Counted from the first letter of the stretch, positions 12,872-24,448 are shown. The stretch: 64,000 nt of DNA from Peribolospora baueri (GCA_029717555.1 JAMDHS010000011.1:1-64000); one strand, 5' to 3'. Notes: generated from the letters alone by a model not told the origin. Numbers and translations: made by a program.

Positions 12872-13327
12872 TCAGCGATGGAGCGGCAAAGGCCCGTCGG
12901 AGAACGATCGGGGAACAGGACGTACGTCGGTTACGTCGTGTATAAAAAGCAGGTATGCGCGACGAGTGGAAGAGGGATCAACGCGAGGAAGGAGGATGGC
13001 GAGGGCAAAGGAAAAGTAAAAAAGAGACGGGAAAGGGATTGGAACGAGTCCGGTAAGCATGGACGAGAGCCAAGTGGCGTCGTCCCCGCCGGCCAGCCGA
13101 AACCCAGTGGACGGAGTGATCGAGCGCGTCCGGGCCTCTCCTCTGGCTTTCCTCCACAGCTCCGAGCGAGGTGAGCCTCCCAGATCATCTATACTCACCG
13201 AATCGCAGCCGTGCTCGTTGAGAAGGTGACAGAGGGGTGGGTCGGAGGGAGGTGAATGCGAATCAGCGGCCTGCTCAGCGGCCGAAGCCGGTGACGTCTT
13301 GCGTTGGGCAGCGATGACCAACTCCAT
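12872..13327 (-). CDS. Possible small hypothetical protein
   Basis: An open frame starts at an ATG at 13327 (MELVIAAQRKTSP...) and reads without stop to 12872. The first ~43 residues, ending CHLLNEHGCDS, look more protein-like than the remainder, and a GTGAGTATAG donor follows directly at about 13198, so an intron is possible. No domain is recognised. It lies upstream of ZWF1 on the same strand and could instead be untranslated sequence. I cannot assign a function. Confidence 0.2.
   Translation of the reverse strand: MELVIAAQRKTSPASAAEQAADSHSPPSDPPLCHLLNEHGCDSVSIDDLGGSPRSELWRKARGEARTRSITPSTGFRLAGGDDATWLSSMLTGLVPIPFPSLFYFSFALAILLPRVDPSSTRRAYLLFIHDVTDVRPVPRSFSDGPLPLHR
12941..12948 (+). promoter_or_regulatory. 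TATA-like box (TATAAAAA)
   Basis: A TATAAAAA stretch on the plus strand. No confident plus-strand gene starts nearby, so its role is unknown; it could also be chance. Confidence 0.25.
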
Positions 13328-15697
13328 CCGCTTATATCCGGCTTAGCCCCGATCGCCCGGAAGAAGAGACGAATTGGGACGTGTCAGTGCAAGTCGAGCC
13401 TGAGGATAAGGTTTTTCATTGTTCCGTAGATTTTGAGTTTCTGCACGGTGCAGGCTGTTCGTGTCGCTCCTAGGATGACATCCAGATCGACTACTACGAG
13501 AGTAAACGGAAAGCAGTCATACATCGCCAAACAACAGCGAACGCAACAGGTACATGGGATCTCAAGCGACGACGAAGAAGGAGGCTGACGACCCGTCGTA
13601 TTTCTTCAGAAAAAAAAGAGCAGAAAAAAAAAGGAATGAGATCCTGAGCCGCAGGGGAACCTAAGGCTACCACGCCCGTCCGCATCTATCATATAGCGAC
13701 AACGTATCCGGGAGCGTCGCGCTTTCGCGGGTCGGTGACTGCACTGCCGGCAGCTCCGGGCGAGGATGCCCATCCTCCTTGGGTTCAATCCTTGGGTGAC
13801 GAAGAGGCGGCAAAGGTGGAGACGTAGCGGGACTGGGACTGTCCGTTCCGTCCTGCCTCCAGACGGATGGGAAATGAACGCCCTTGATCGCCCTTGCCTG
13901 CACCATCGGGCGAACCGAGAGAAGGTCCACCAAGCACTCACGCTGGACGGAGACGGTCAAGCAGACGTCCAGTTCCCGAGGCGAGGGTGAAGGCCAGGAT
14001 GCGAAAGCTCGCCAGGCGAGAGGGACGTAGTGCCGGTCGCGAAGAGGAAGAGGAGGAAGAAGGCCTGCGGCTCTTCTGCGAGCGGGCACAGCGAGGCCCC
14101 GCCCGGTGCAGTGCACCTGATGGTTGGCCAAGACGATGAGGTCCAGTCAAGGTCAAACACGACGGACAGCCGAGGGGCCCAATTGGGCGTCTGCGCCGGG
14201 CTTGCTGAACGCGGCAAGGCGCCTGAGTTAACCGTCTCTTGGCTCCTCCCTTGCTGCGACATCCCCGGTCTCCACCGGGCGCGATCGAACAGCTGCTCGC
14301 GTCGTGCCCGGTGACCCCCGCCATGTCGGCCACGCACCACCAGCCCCGATCCCAGTAGAGCCGCCATGTTGCGCGCTATTGGTATCGATGGGGTTACAAG
14401 CGAGCTGACGGGAGAGGCAAGGCTGGATGAAAGGTTCTGCAAAAGGAAGGGAAGAAGGAAAGACGGACGAACGAACGGCGAGGCCAGAGTGTAACACTTG
14501 AGGAACCCGAGAACGGGAAGAGCGGTGCAATGGACCGGAGGCGGAGAAAAACCGTTCGACGGGTCCGTCGCTGGTCGACTCAACAGCCGCCGAATCCAGC
14601 CTAGCTAGCAAACCGTGTGACCGATCTTGCAAGCAAGCGACCCTCGAGCACATCAGAATCCACCATGTTGAAGAGATTGGACGGACGGCAAGTGCGAACG
14701 AGATATGAATCCGAAGGAAAGCGTACGACGGTCAGGATTTGTAGCAGCGTCGCCCAAACGGCAAGAAGCTCCAAATCTTGATAGACATGCATGGTACGCT
14801 CTTCCAAAACTCTGCGTTCCAGTCCCTAAGGCCCACGGAGACCTTTCCGGGTATGAGAGCAAATCGTCGAGCGCGGTCGCAAACCTGGGCGCGGGTGCGC
14901 TCCTTTAGAAACCGAGTGTCGTGAACAAAATGTAAGTCCTCACGCTTGGTGGTGATCTGGAGCAGTGTCAATTCAGGGATGTGCTCTCCAAGCGTCGAGT
15001 TGGCGCGTCGACATCAGAAAAAAAGGGCTCCTAACCGTCGCCAAATTATAGACTTGGCCACGGCGCGTCTGGCAAAAAGAGGGTGAGAAAAGGGAGAAAA
15101 AAAGACGGGAAAGGACATTGGTTGAATTCGGAACGTCTGACAGAGAGCGTCGAAAGCGGAGTGTCCGTATGGAGGGTCGGAAAAGCGTCGCCTCATGTCA
15201 TGTCCATGTACGGCGCACCAGTCATGGAAGAAGAAAGACCCAAGCCGAGGAGCTGAACCTCAGGGACGAAGAGAAGCGCGTAGAGGGGAGAGGAGAGGGG
15301 ATAGGTGATGACCCTGGAGGCTGTCGGGGTCGGTCGATCGCCGTCAGGGCACCCGCGTTGGTCGGCGTCGATCATGGGGTAGTCTCGTGACCGCTTATCA
15401 CGGCGCGCGGTGCCGCCAAGAGTTTGTGCCGAGTGATGGTTGATTGTGGTTCGTGTCGGATAAGGGTAGGAAGAGGGACGGAGGAAGGTGGAAGGGGGTG
15501 ACGGTGGTAAATGTTGTTGGCGCTGGGGGAGGCGCGGAGACAGGGAATCAAATAGGCCCTTTATCGTCTTCTCATGACTCGTCCGCCTCCTCCTCCTCCT
15601 CCTCCTCGCTTTGCGCCCACTCCTCGCAAGCCCGTCGTTTCCTCGTCGTCGACATCCGCCTTCGTTCTTTCAGACGTCCCTCCCTACCTTTACAACC
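13328..15697. other. Unresolved region with possible minus-strand coding blocks
   Basis: No gene was modelled with confidence. On the minus strand, 14971-14732 reads open with protein-like sequence (ITTKREDLHFVHDTRF, KERTRAQVCDRARRF). Just upstream, near 15078-15046, a possible short exon reads TRRGQVYNLAT and is bounded by a CAG acceptor and a GTTAGG donor. Another ATG-started stretch (MRRRFSDPPYGHSAFDAL) begins near 15196. Further along, a VVFDLDW motif near 14160 resembles a HAD phosphatase start, but nothing after it fits. These may be exons of one unidentified gene running right to left. Confidence 0.3.
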
Positions 15698-16333
15698 ATG
15701 TCCACCCACGTCGACACGACCCTCCAATCGACCACAGTACCCATCACACTCCGCGTCCCCAACATCTCAGACGCGCCAGCGCTCCTCACCGTGCTCTCGG
15801 ACCCAAGGAACACCGAATTCGATCCGAACGCCGGCAAGGGGGATAAGCCGCCCACGCTGGCCGGCATCGAGTCGGCGATCGTCAAGATGCGATCCTCCGC
15901 CTCGGTACCCCAACCAGACCGCGTCAATCTCGTCGTCGTCGACACCTCTGACCCGCTCGACCACCGGGTTGTCGGACTTGGCGGGTTCGGGCACATCGGG
16001 ACGGAAGACGGAGGAGGAGACGGAGAAGGAGAAGGAGAAGGGAAGAGGAGGAAGAGAGTAGGCGACGTAGGAGTCATGCTAAACCCCGACGCGAGGGGAA
16101 AAAGCTATGCAGTGGAGGCGATGAAGCTGAGCATCGAGTTTGGCTTTGGGTCCTTGGCGTTGGACGAGGTGACGGCGACGATGTTGGAAAGGAACGAGGC
16201 GATGAGGGGTCTCATGGACAACAAGTTGGGATGGAAGGGCCTGAGGAGGGAGGGTGAGTTTGGCGGCGAGTATTTTTATTCGATGAAGAGGGACGACTGG
16301 TTACGGAGGGAACCGGAGGAGCGTATTAGATAG
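15698..16333 (+). CDS. GNAT-family N-acetyltransferase
   Basis: Single-exon gene of 211 residues. It has a RimJ/RimL-type GNAT fold layout: an N-terminal strand (ITLRVPNISDAPALL), a central strand pair (VNLVVVD, RVVGLGGFG), then motif A with VGVMLNPDARGKSYAVEAM, in which RGKSYA is the acetyl-CoA pyrophosphate loop (RGKGYA in many relatives), followed by the helix LSIEFGFGSLALDEV and the late LERNEAMRGLMDNKLGWKG motif that typifies enzymes acting on protein N-termini or small amines. A glycine/glutamate/lysine-rich insert of about 20 residues (TEDGGGDGEGE...KRRKR) interrupts the middle. The start is the ATG at 15698 in context ACCATGTCC; an in-frame upstream extension is proline/arginine-rich and probably untranslated. 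The substrate cannot be told from sequence. Confidence 0.85.
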   Translation: MSTHVDTTLQSTTVPITLRVPNISDAPALLTVLSDPRNTEFDPNAGKGDKPPTLAGIESAIVKMRSSASVPQPDRVNLVVVDTSDPLDHRVVGLGGFGHIGTEDGGGDGEGEGEGKRRKRVGDVGVMLNPDARGKSYAVEAMKLSIEFGFGSLALDEVTATMLERNEAMRGLMDNKLGWKGLRREGEFGGEYFYSMKRDDWLRREPEERIR

Positions 16334-16904
16334 GACTTTAGAGGAGGAACGTATTAGGTAGGACATTGGAGGCCTGGCTTGCATGTATACTCTTCTCTTC
16401 CGTCCACACGATCCCTTTAATATCAAGAAAATTAGCGAATCCTATGACCCTGGACGGGACGGGACGGCCAAAATGAAACGACGACGACAAGGCATCATCG
16501 CTCGACGGATCATGCGTTATGCTTAAATCAAGCTCGCTCGCCGCCCAGGCACGCAGGCACGCGACGCGGTCCCATTTCAGGCGGGCAATGCACAAACAAA
16601 CAACAAACAATACGCCGCTCCGCTGTTGGGATCTTTCGGTCGGCACTCTTTCTTCGTCTCCGCGCTCGGACGCACGGATGCACAGCGTCCGTGGAGGAGA
16701 GACGTACGAGGAAGGAATGCGCGTGTAGTGTTCCTTGCGCCAAGCCACTTATGTAGATACATTTGCCAGATATGAACCGCAGCCGGGGGTGTGGGGGAGG
16801 GCGGGGAAGGAGGACAGAGATTCAAAAAAAAGACGAAAAAAAAAAAAAGGATCGCGGAAACAAGCTCGACGGCGATAAGGGTAGGTACAGATAAAAGTGA
16901 GAGG

Positions 16905-16940
<36 letters not shown>

Positions 16941-17513
16941 GGGCGAGATGCAGATGTCCGCCGAGTGCGAGGAAGTCGAAGGTGTGTGAAATTCGAGACA
17001 AACGAAGGGGATGCGGAACCGTCGCCCGGCGGTATGCGAGAAAAACGCTGGCACTGAAAGGGCCGTCTGGCGGCGGGCTGGCCAGGCTGAACGAGAAGGA
17101 GAACGAGGAAAAAGCCCGGAGCTGGAGAAGACCGGCGGATGGCGGGGGCTGGCTGGCGAGGGTGAAGGAGGGAGATGAGTGGGGAAAGATGGATCACGAC
17201 GAAAGCGGACGAACGGACGAGGGGGAAGGCCGGGTCGGGTCAGGTCGAAAAGCGAAAGGAAAACGAGTCGATCGAGTATCTCCAGATCTCCGAGAAGGAA
17301 GGAAGAGGAGGGTAGCAATACGGGAGACTGGGCGCGAGAAAAACGAAAAAAAAAAATTCAAAGAGTGTGGTCCGGCAAGGAACGTGGGGCGCCAGCGCAA
17401 GAGGAGGGGGGGAGGGGAAAGCCGGCCCAACAGGGAGTGGCGGTGGCGTTGGCGGTGGTGGTGGTGTACCACTTTTACCGGGCGGTCCATCGAGAGTTTT
17501 GACGTCGAGTCAA
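16334..17513. other. Convergent 3' region, GNAT / homeobox genes
   Basis: About 1.2 kb between two convergent stop codons. It contains A-rich runs near 16826-16855, a 32-base G run and otherwise G/A-rich plus-strand sequence. Open frames here are low-complexity and give no recognisable protein. Confidence 0.5.
16906..16937. repeat. Poly-G (poly-C) homopolymer, 32 bases
   Basis: An uninterrupted run of 32 G residues on the plus strand, located between two convergent genes. It could form G-quadruplex DNA and is likely length-variable and hard to sequence. Confidence 0.95.
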
Positions 17514-20500
17514 TCAATAGCTGCCCGGCAGCTTTGGGGAAACGAGATGAACCGAACCGCCGTCACGGGTGGTCGTCTGAGGCGACGTCGACGTCGAAAA
17601 AGACCCACCCACGCTCGTCCGTCCGTCCGTCTCACTGAGCTCCGGCCCAGACTGGCCGCCTTCGGCGCCGAGAGGGGCGGTATCCGCCGGGCTGGCGGAA
17701 GCCTTGGCAAGCATTGGAGAGCCGCCGCCGGAAGACGGCGTCTTGACGACGACGGCCCCTGCGGCGGCGGCATACGGCGGGCCCGCAAGCGTGTCCAAGC
17801 GGGACACGTGTGGTTGGGTGAACGTCGCGTCGAATTGCATATGTGTCGAATCGTCAGACCCAGCGATGCCGATGCGGTGTCCAGCGCCGAGCGGGGGTGC
17901 CGCGGACGGATACGAGGACGCGTCTGGTTGGTGCTCATACGACGATGGCCATGGCTGTGAGCCGGCGAGGCTCTGAAGCGCCGCCGGGCTGGAGCCGAAG
18001 CCAGGGCGGGGAACGGCGCTGGTGGGGGTGAGTGGAGAGAAGCTGTCGATCATCTGATCAAAATGCATCTCCTGCGTCTCGCCGTGGAGATTGAGAGCGG
18101 GAGGGAGGACGTGACCGCCCTGCTGGATATGCTCGCCAAACGAGTGCCCAGATGACAACGAGTGCCCAGATGAACTACCGCCGGCGCCGCCGCCACCGCC
18201 AAAGGTAGGTAAAGAGGCCGAGGTGGTCGTGCCGGCAAGACTCTCCGAGGCGCTCGTACCGATGACGGGCGACTCGAGCCGGAGTCCAGCCATGGAGCTC
18301 TCGGCCAGACCAGCGACCTCGGGGTTCATGGAAGTGTAGGGGACGGTCTGCTGTCCAACAAAGGAGGAGTGCAAGGAGGACAGACTGGACGTGCTGGCCG
18401 CCGAGCTGAGAGAGCCATAGAAGGAGTGCGACGAGGCGATCGAGTCACCGCCGATGCTGCCGGCGCTCGTTCGACTGCGCGGCACGTTGCTGAAGTGGTA
18501 AGAGCTGGGCGGAAAGTCGGCGAGGCTGGCGGATGCGAGGCCGGAGAGGGACGCCGACCGAGTCGGGTACGCGAGCGTGGAGTGCTCGGTGGCCATGGCG
18601 GGGGCCGAAGTGGGGGGCACGGAGAAGTACATGGAAGGCTCCATGGGGAGGGGCAAGACGGCAGTGCTGGAGCCGAAATGGATGAGGTCCCGAAGCGGGC
18701 CCTCCGTCTCCGCCAGCCTGAGCAGCGCGTCTCTGAGCCTAACCGCGGGGCCGGTGAGAACGTGCCGGAGGACGTGGGACGCCTGTCGGTTTTCGGTAAA
18801 GTCGGCACACTGCCTCCAGAAGGCGCGCCCGTCTTCCTCCGTGGCGGCGGCGGCGGGAGCGGCGGGGGTGTTGGTGGTGGTCGTGGTGGCATGGCCTTCG
18901 CGGACGACCTGCATGAAAAAAGTGGGCGGGCGCTCGAGGTCGACGATGAGCATGCCCTCTTCCTGCCCTTCGCTGCTCGTCGCGCTTCCCTCGGGACCAA
19001 GGTACCACCCGCCACTGGACTGTCCGGGACCACAGAGCTCAAAGGTGATGGAGCGAACGACGCTGAACGGGGTCTCGAGCTTGAAGCCGACCGAGTCGGA
19101 GGAGAGGTACCAAGTAAGCGTCTGAAGGCGTCGGGAAAAGAAGCAGACCAACGGCGAGACGCGTCGCCAGGTGCCGATGGTGAGCTGGGTGACGGGGAAG
19201 GGCGGTACAGACTCTCGCTCGAGGCCGCCGAGCACGCCTCCTCCGCCTTCCGTCATCGTTCTCGGGCGGCCGGCCAGACCGGCTCTGGTGCCGAACCGAC
19301 TGAACATGCCGCCTGCGGCGGCGGCGGATCCCATGGCCGTCACGGGCATCTTGGGCGGGAAGTTCATCAGAGCCGGGTTGAGATTGAGGCTGAGCGAGCC
19401 GGAGCCGGAGCGCATGGTCCGGGTGGCGGCGAGTGGCTTGCCGGGCAAGCCTGAGCCGGTGGGAGGAGTGGACGTGGACGTCGGACCGGCGGCGGCCGCT
19501 TTCTTTTCGTTGGCTTTGACCTTTGCGCGGCTGTAGGCGCCGTAGGGGCGGAGGGGAGGGAGCAAAGTGATGATGATCTGAGTTCAGTCCTGGGCGTACC
19601 TTGGTGCCTGCGCGCATTTTGGGCCCCACGCGTTCCTTGCATCTCATCTCCCACGCTTGCAGACAGGCAGGCGGGACGCGCGCGGGCGCGCACGCACCGC
19701 GTACATCTACGGCACTCACCGGTTCTGGAACCAGACCTGAACGCTGCGCTCGGGCATGTCGAGGGTGATGCTCAGCTCCTCGCGCAGTTTGGCCGTCGGG
19801 TTACGGTTTCGAGCGAAAAAGGCCTCGAGCGCGGCGAGCTGCTCTGTGGTCGTCTTGTTCCGTTTGCGTTTCACCGGCGGCGCATTAACGTCCTGAGGCT
19901 GAGACGACGAAAAGCTAGGTCCGGCTCCGGGGCCAGCGCCTGACCCCGTGACAGTGGCTTTGCCCTTGCCGCTTCCGCCGCTACTTCCTACCCCTGCTCC
20001 TGCTCCGCTGTCGTCGTCGCCAGCGGGAGAGGCGGTCCTAGAAGACGAACGGCGGCGAGTGGAGGGAGGACTACCAAGCGGAGGGCCGGGATTCATGGCG
20101 GCAATGCGGGAGGAGAGCTGACCGTGGCCATAGTCGTAGATGACCTGGGCGCCCTGAGCAAGGCCGTAGGGCGCTGGCGGCGGCGCGCCGGACACGGGCG
20201 CCGTCGCGGGGCCCATGTGGGCGGTCAAAGGGGTCATGCCGAAGGGAGCGCTGAGGGTGGGCAGCGTCGCCGTCTGGGGTCGAACGGCCAAGGCGGCGGG
20301 GATGGCGAAGGGCATGCTTGCGCTGGTACCCTCGATGGGCGAGGCCATGAAGCTGGACGTGTCGGAGGCGGAGGCGAGGAAGCTGGACGTGTCGGAAGGG
20401 GTGTCATGGGCGGCGTGGTGGCCGGCGTCGGCCTCGATGGAGCGGGCATCGTCGTCGACGACAATGCCAACGCCGGCGCGGAGGCCAGCGAGCAAGTCAG

Positions 20501-20927
20501 AGTGGCCGACGCTGTCGAGGTCGAGGCTGAGATCGAAGGTGGACGTCGGCGCGGACAGGCGACGGCCTACGACGCGGTTCGAGGACGGCACCGCCGGATG
20601 CTCGGCTATAGGTCCGGTCGTTTCGGCTCCGACACCGGGTTCGTGGTGTGGTGTGTGGTGGTGCGCCTGTCGCTGTCCGCGGGGGTCTGCTGCGCTCGAC
20701 GGCGGCTGTTGCCACATGGATCCGGCGCTGGGGTGGACGACGAAGGTGGCGTCGGCGGCGGAGGAGCAAAAGGGCAACTCGTGGTCGTATCCGTATCTGG
20801 CGTCCAGAGGGGGGATGAAATCAACGTCGAGCGCAGGCGGCTTGGTGGTGACGAAGGGGAAGAGGGTGTCTAAGGGGCGGGGACGGGGGCGGGGAAAGAA
20901 AGTGAGCAGGGAGACCTTTCCGGGCAT
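17514..20927 (-). CDS. Homeodomain transcription factor
   Basis: Two exons, 20927-19720 and 19530-17514; 1074 residues. The first ~340 residues are low-complexity (Ala, Ser, Pro, Gly). The homeodomain runs from KRKRNKTTTEQLAALEAFF to VWFQNRRAKVKANEKK near residues 348-410, with helix-3 residues Trp48, Phe49, Asn51 and Arg53 all present; the single intron splits the codon after the WFQN Asn. Downstream, at about residues 510-660, is a conserved-looking folded segment (QLTIGTWRRVSPLV, LTWYLSSDSVGFKLETPF, FFMQVVREG, FWRQCADFTENRQASH) that I take to be the second domain found in some fungal homeobox regulators. The rest is Ser/Thr/Pro/Gly-rich. The class is related in layout to fungal Pho2-like regulators, but no specific target can be inferred. 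The start is the first ATG of the frame, MPGKVSLL. Confidence 0.88.
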
Positions 20928-21873
20928 CGCATGTAGATCGTGGAGCGGTCGCGAGAGAGGGAGGGAGAAGGAGGAGGAGGAGGTGGGCGCTGGTCGCGTC
21001 GGCTGGACGCTCGCTCGCTCGCTCGCTCACCTGAAGAGAGAGAGGCCGACATAAGACACGTTGAGCACGCACACGACGGGCGGGCGGCGAAGGCGAAGGC
21101 GAACAGGCTGGTGCACTGCTAGCCGGATTGGCTCGCTTGCTCTAGACTCGAACTCGGTCGTGCGCTCGCCCAGAGAGCGGGGTCAGCGACGGGCGAGAGG
21201 TGCGGGTGCAGGGGAGTGAAAAGAAGAAGTACGGACGGACGGGATATCGGTCTAGCCGCCGCCCGGAGAAGGGGGGGGGGGAAGCCCCGAAATGCGATCG
21301 AGTGCAGAGGCGGAATCGCTGAACAGGGTCGGCGGTGAGAGGAGAGGAGGGGGCGACGGGGAAGAGGAATCGAAGAAACAAAACAAAGCAAACGTGTGGA
21401 CGGAGGAAAGAAAAGAGAGGGGCGAGCAAGCCTGGAAGAAAGGGCAGGCCAAACGAAGGCGAAAGGAGCGTGAAGGGGAGGGGGGGTTGGCGGGCGGGGC
21501 AAGTGGGAAAGGAAAGCTTGGTGCACCCGGGAAGTCTGTGGTTCGACGAGGTCGAGCGAATCGAACGAACGACGAATGAACGAACGGACGGACGAGCGAA
21601 CGCGGAGGACGGTCGGTCGGAGCGGAGAGGCGGGCGGTGTGATGAGATTGATGCACGCGTCAAGGTTGAGGTGATGCGCGGGCAGGAAGAAGAGCCAATG
21701 TACCACGGTCAACGTGGAGTGTAGGGGTTGGGGGTGGGGGGAAGGGTGAAGGGGGGGAAGGGGGGTTGCAGACGCAGGTGGGTGGGGCTCGAGAAGGGAG
21801 TGTGACAAGGCGGCGAGGCTTGTGGGATTGCAAACGAGGGACGAGGAGGGGGGGGTAGAAAAGAGGGGAGATC

Positions 21874-21893
21874 GAGAGAGAGAGAGAGAGAGA
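21874..21893. repeat. (GA)n dinucleotide repeat
   Basis: About ten GA units on the plus strand; a second shorter (AG)n run lies near 21950-21966. Part of the repeat-rich tract upstream of the homeobox gene. Confidence 0.9.
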
Positions 21894-22183
21894 CAAAAAG
21901 ACGGAAAGACGGACGGAGGGAGGGCGAGGAGACGAATGAGGAGGAGGTTAGAGAGAGAGAGAGAGAAGAAGGAAGAAGGGGAGGCCGGCCGGTGAGTTTT
22001 GTCCGTCGTCTGTCCGTGACCACCGACGACGGGTGCAGTAGACGGACGGACGAACGACTGAGAAGCGGCGGTCGGTCGACAAGCTTCGAGGAGGAAGCGA
22101 GGAAGCCTGGCTCGGCTACGAGGAAGAAGAAGAAGGAAGGGACGGAGGCGGGCGGGTAACGGGTCGGGATTGGAGACGTCCGT

Positions 22184-22197
22184 CTGTGTGTGTGTGT
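22184..22197. repeat. (TG)n dinucleotide repeat
   Basis: Seven TG units, flanked on the right by TCCGTC/TCTGTC-type degenerate tetramer repeats to about 22245. Confidence 0.8.
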
Positions 22198-23685
22198 CCG
22201 TCTCTCCGTCCGTCTGTCAGTCTGTCAATCTGTCCATTTGTCTGTTGATCGCTTGGACGGTCAGGTGTGGCTAGCCTGGCTGACTGGCTAGCTGGCTGGC
22301 TCACGGACGGTTTGCTCGCTCCCTTTCGCTCGCTGTAAGCGGCAACGCGACCGACGGCGAGGCTACGGCGACGGCGATGGAGGGAGGAGCGAACGAGCGT
22401 GGCAGTAAGCGAACCAGGCCGGTCGGTGCTTGTGCAGCAAGGTGCGATGCGATGCGGTGAGCGCAGCCAGCAGCCAAGCAGCAGGCGCACCGGTCGGCGG
22501 CAGGCTTAGAAGGACTCTCTTTCTAGCGTCGGCCATCTGCGATCATCCCATTCGGGCGTTTCTGCGCCTGCTTCTATCTAGCGTCGACGGTGTCGTGAGT
22601 GTGAGTGTGACTTTGGCGGCGACTGCGACAGCCGTCCGTGGTGACATGTAATGTAGCTTACATGTAGGTGCGGTAGGCACCGGTATCTAAGAAGGGGGAG
22701 GGAGGGTGTGCTGCGTCGAGAAGGGAAAGGGGCGGGCCAACGGGATACGAGACACGAGATACGGGCGGGATACGGGATGGGGATAGGCCGAAGGGGGCGG
22801 ATGGAAGGAAGGAGGGAAGCAAGGAAGTAAGGAAAGAAAGAAGGAAAGGAAGGAAAGGAGGAAAGAGTCTGTCACATAAACGGCCAAGGCGGGCGAACGC
22901 CGCACCGGGTGCCCATGGTGTGTCTGCCCGTCTGTCTGTTGTCTATCTGTCTGATCGTCGCCGGCGAGCCCGGCTGAACATTCGAGTCGGCCTGCCAAAT
23001 TGAACGGGGTGAGGCGAGAGGAGACCAGAGCCGAGTCCATCGGCGCTGCCTTTCAGGGACAAGGTACGGAGGGACGAGGGACCGACTGTGGCCAAGGCAC
23101 GGACGTGCGCGCGCGTCGTTCGTTGGCCTACCGGCTCGCCTGCTTTTTTCGCTCGCTCGCTGCGGCTGCCGCATGCAGGTGGGCGCACACCCGACGCCCA
23201 CCACTCCCACTCCCGCTGAGTTGAGTGACCCCCTTTTGCCCCCGCCACGCTCGCGCCCGCCCCGATCCCTCGCACGCCGTCACGCCGTCACCCGTCACGC
23301 CCGTCCGTCACGCGCTTCCCTTTCCTCGCCGCGTCACGTCAGGGGCAACTCGTCGCGGTGCGGTGCGGCGCGGCCACGCGTGCGCCCGGCTGCCCATCCC
23401 TCCCGACCCGACCGACCGAGGGCCGAGCGCACGCTGTATTTACGTTTGTACGTATGTACGACGACATGCACGCACGGAAGCACGGCGGGGTATGAAAAAG
23501 AATTGAACCACGAACGAACGGACGAACGAACGAACGAGAAGAGTGAGAAACACGAGGCCCGTCCTCTCCTCTCTCCACCCCGGCTGCCCGCTCGGGCCGC
23601 GCGCTATTCCATTCAATCGAAGCCGCAAGAGACAGAGAGACAGAGCAAGAGAGAGCATAGTGCGTGCAGTTGCAGGTGCACCAGT

Positions 23686-23730
23686 CGCAGTAGCAGTCGT
23701 AGTCGTAGTCGTAGTCGCACTCGTACTCGC
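23686..23730. repeat. GTAGTC-type hexamer/trimer repeat
   Basis: Imperfect tandem copies of GTAGTC with GTAGCA and GTACTC variants; low-complexity sequence in the same intergenic tract. Confidence 0.75.
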
Positions 23731-23820
23731 TCGACTCGGCCGGCTCTGGCGCGCCGACGACGCCTTGTCAGCGCCCACCTCGGCCCGGCTCGAGCTGGGA
23801 GGAGCGCCATGCTTGAAATA

Positions 23821-23845
23821 TGTAGGTAGGTAGGTAGGTAGGTAG
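23821..23845. repeat. (GTAG)n tetranucleotide repeat
   Basis: Six perfect GTAG units in tandem. A GACAC/GACGA-like repeat follows at about 23868-23886. Confidence 0.9.
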
Positions 23846-24448
23846 TGGTCGACGCGAGATGAGATGAGACGACACGACACGACACGAGTCTTCGCCCGCC
23901 TCCAACCGACGAGCCTCGAGGCTGATCCGATGGCAGTGGCAGCGATGCGACGCGACGCCGGAAGCCCGCTCGGAATACTCCAAGAGGCACGTTTCGACAG
24001 ACGACCGACGACCGACGGCGGTCCTCTTCCTCTCGTCTCCCAAACATCGCGACGTCTCCCTCCCAGCGCCGCCCTATCTATCGCTCTCCGTCCCGGTCTC
24101 GGTCTGTCGACAGACTTGCGCTCAATGCCGAGCGTCGGCGTCGTGAACCTGACGAAATCATACACACAAAACACACATACATACACGGACCAGCTCGACC
24201 GTCGGGTGTACGTGTACAAACGAAACGGTGATGAAGACGACGCGATGCGATGCGAGCGAATGATGGACAACGGGTGGAAAACGACTTTGACCGACGGCCG
24301 ACGATGACTGCGACTGTTTCGGATCGGTTCAACCCTAGCTGCCAGCACACCTTTTTCTCTCGTCTCTCCTTCCACTGACCGTGCAACCCAGCCAGGCCAT
24401 CTCTTTTCTCCCATCCCTTTTTTTCCTCTCCCCGCATCCTCCCCCCCT

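Larger units (their letters stand above)
20928..24448. other. Long intergenic tract upstream of the homeobox gene
   Basis: About 3.5 kb between the homeobox start codon and the rhodopsin stop codon. It is dominated by purine-rich or pyrimidine-rich low-complexity DNA and short tandem repeats; many open frames run through it but none gives recognisable protein. It probably holds a long 5' UTR or leader and the regulatory region of the homeobox gene. Short ATGs in it could act as upstream ORFs. Confidence 0.5.

Noticed and set aside
13957-14583. HAD-type phosphatase suggested by VVFDLDW
   Set aside because: Only the first motif is present; the following sequence does not continue with the TLWP-like or later HAD motifs in any frame.
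16577-17318. Minus-strand frames of 189-206 codons around the poly-G tract
   Set aside because: Pro/Ser-rich sequence that reads through the poly-C run as polyproline; no conserved content.
20124-20873. Long plus-strand frames opposite the homeobox gene
   Set aside because: They are antisense shadows of the GC-rich homeobox coding exon with Gly/Arg/Val-rich translations and no domain.
22100-22500. Candidate protein from frames in the repeat tract upstream of the homeobox gene
   Set aside because: Translations are dominated by TDGQTD/RPSDQ-type residues from tandem tetramers, i.e. simple-repeat artefacts.
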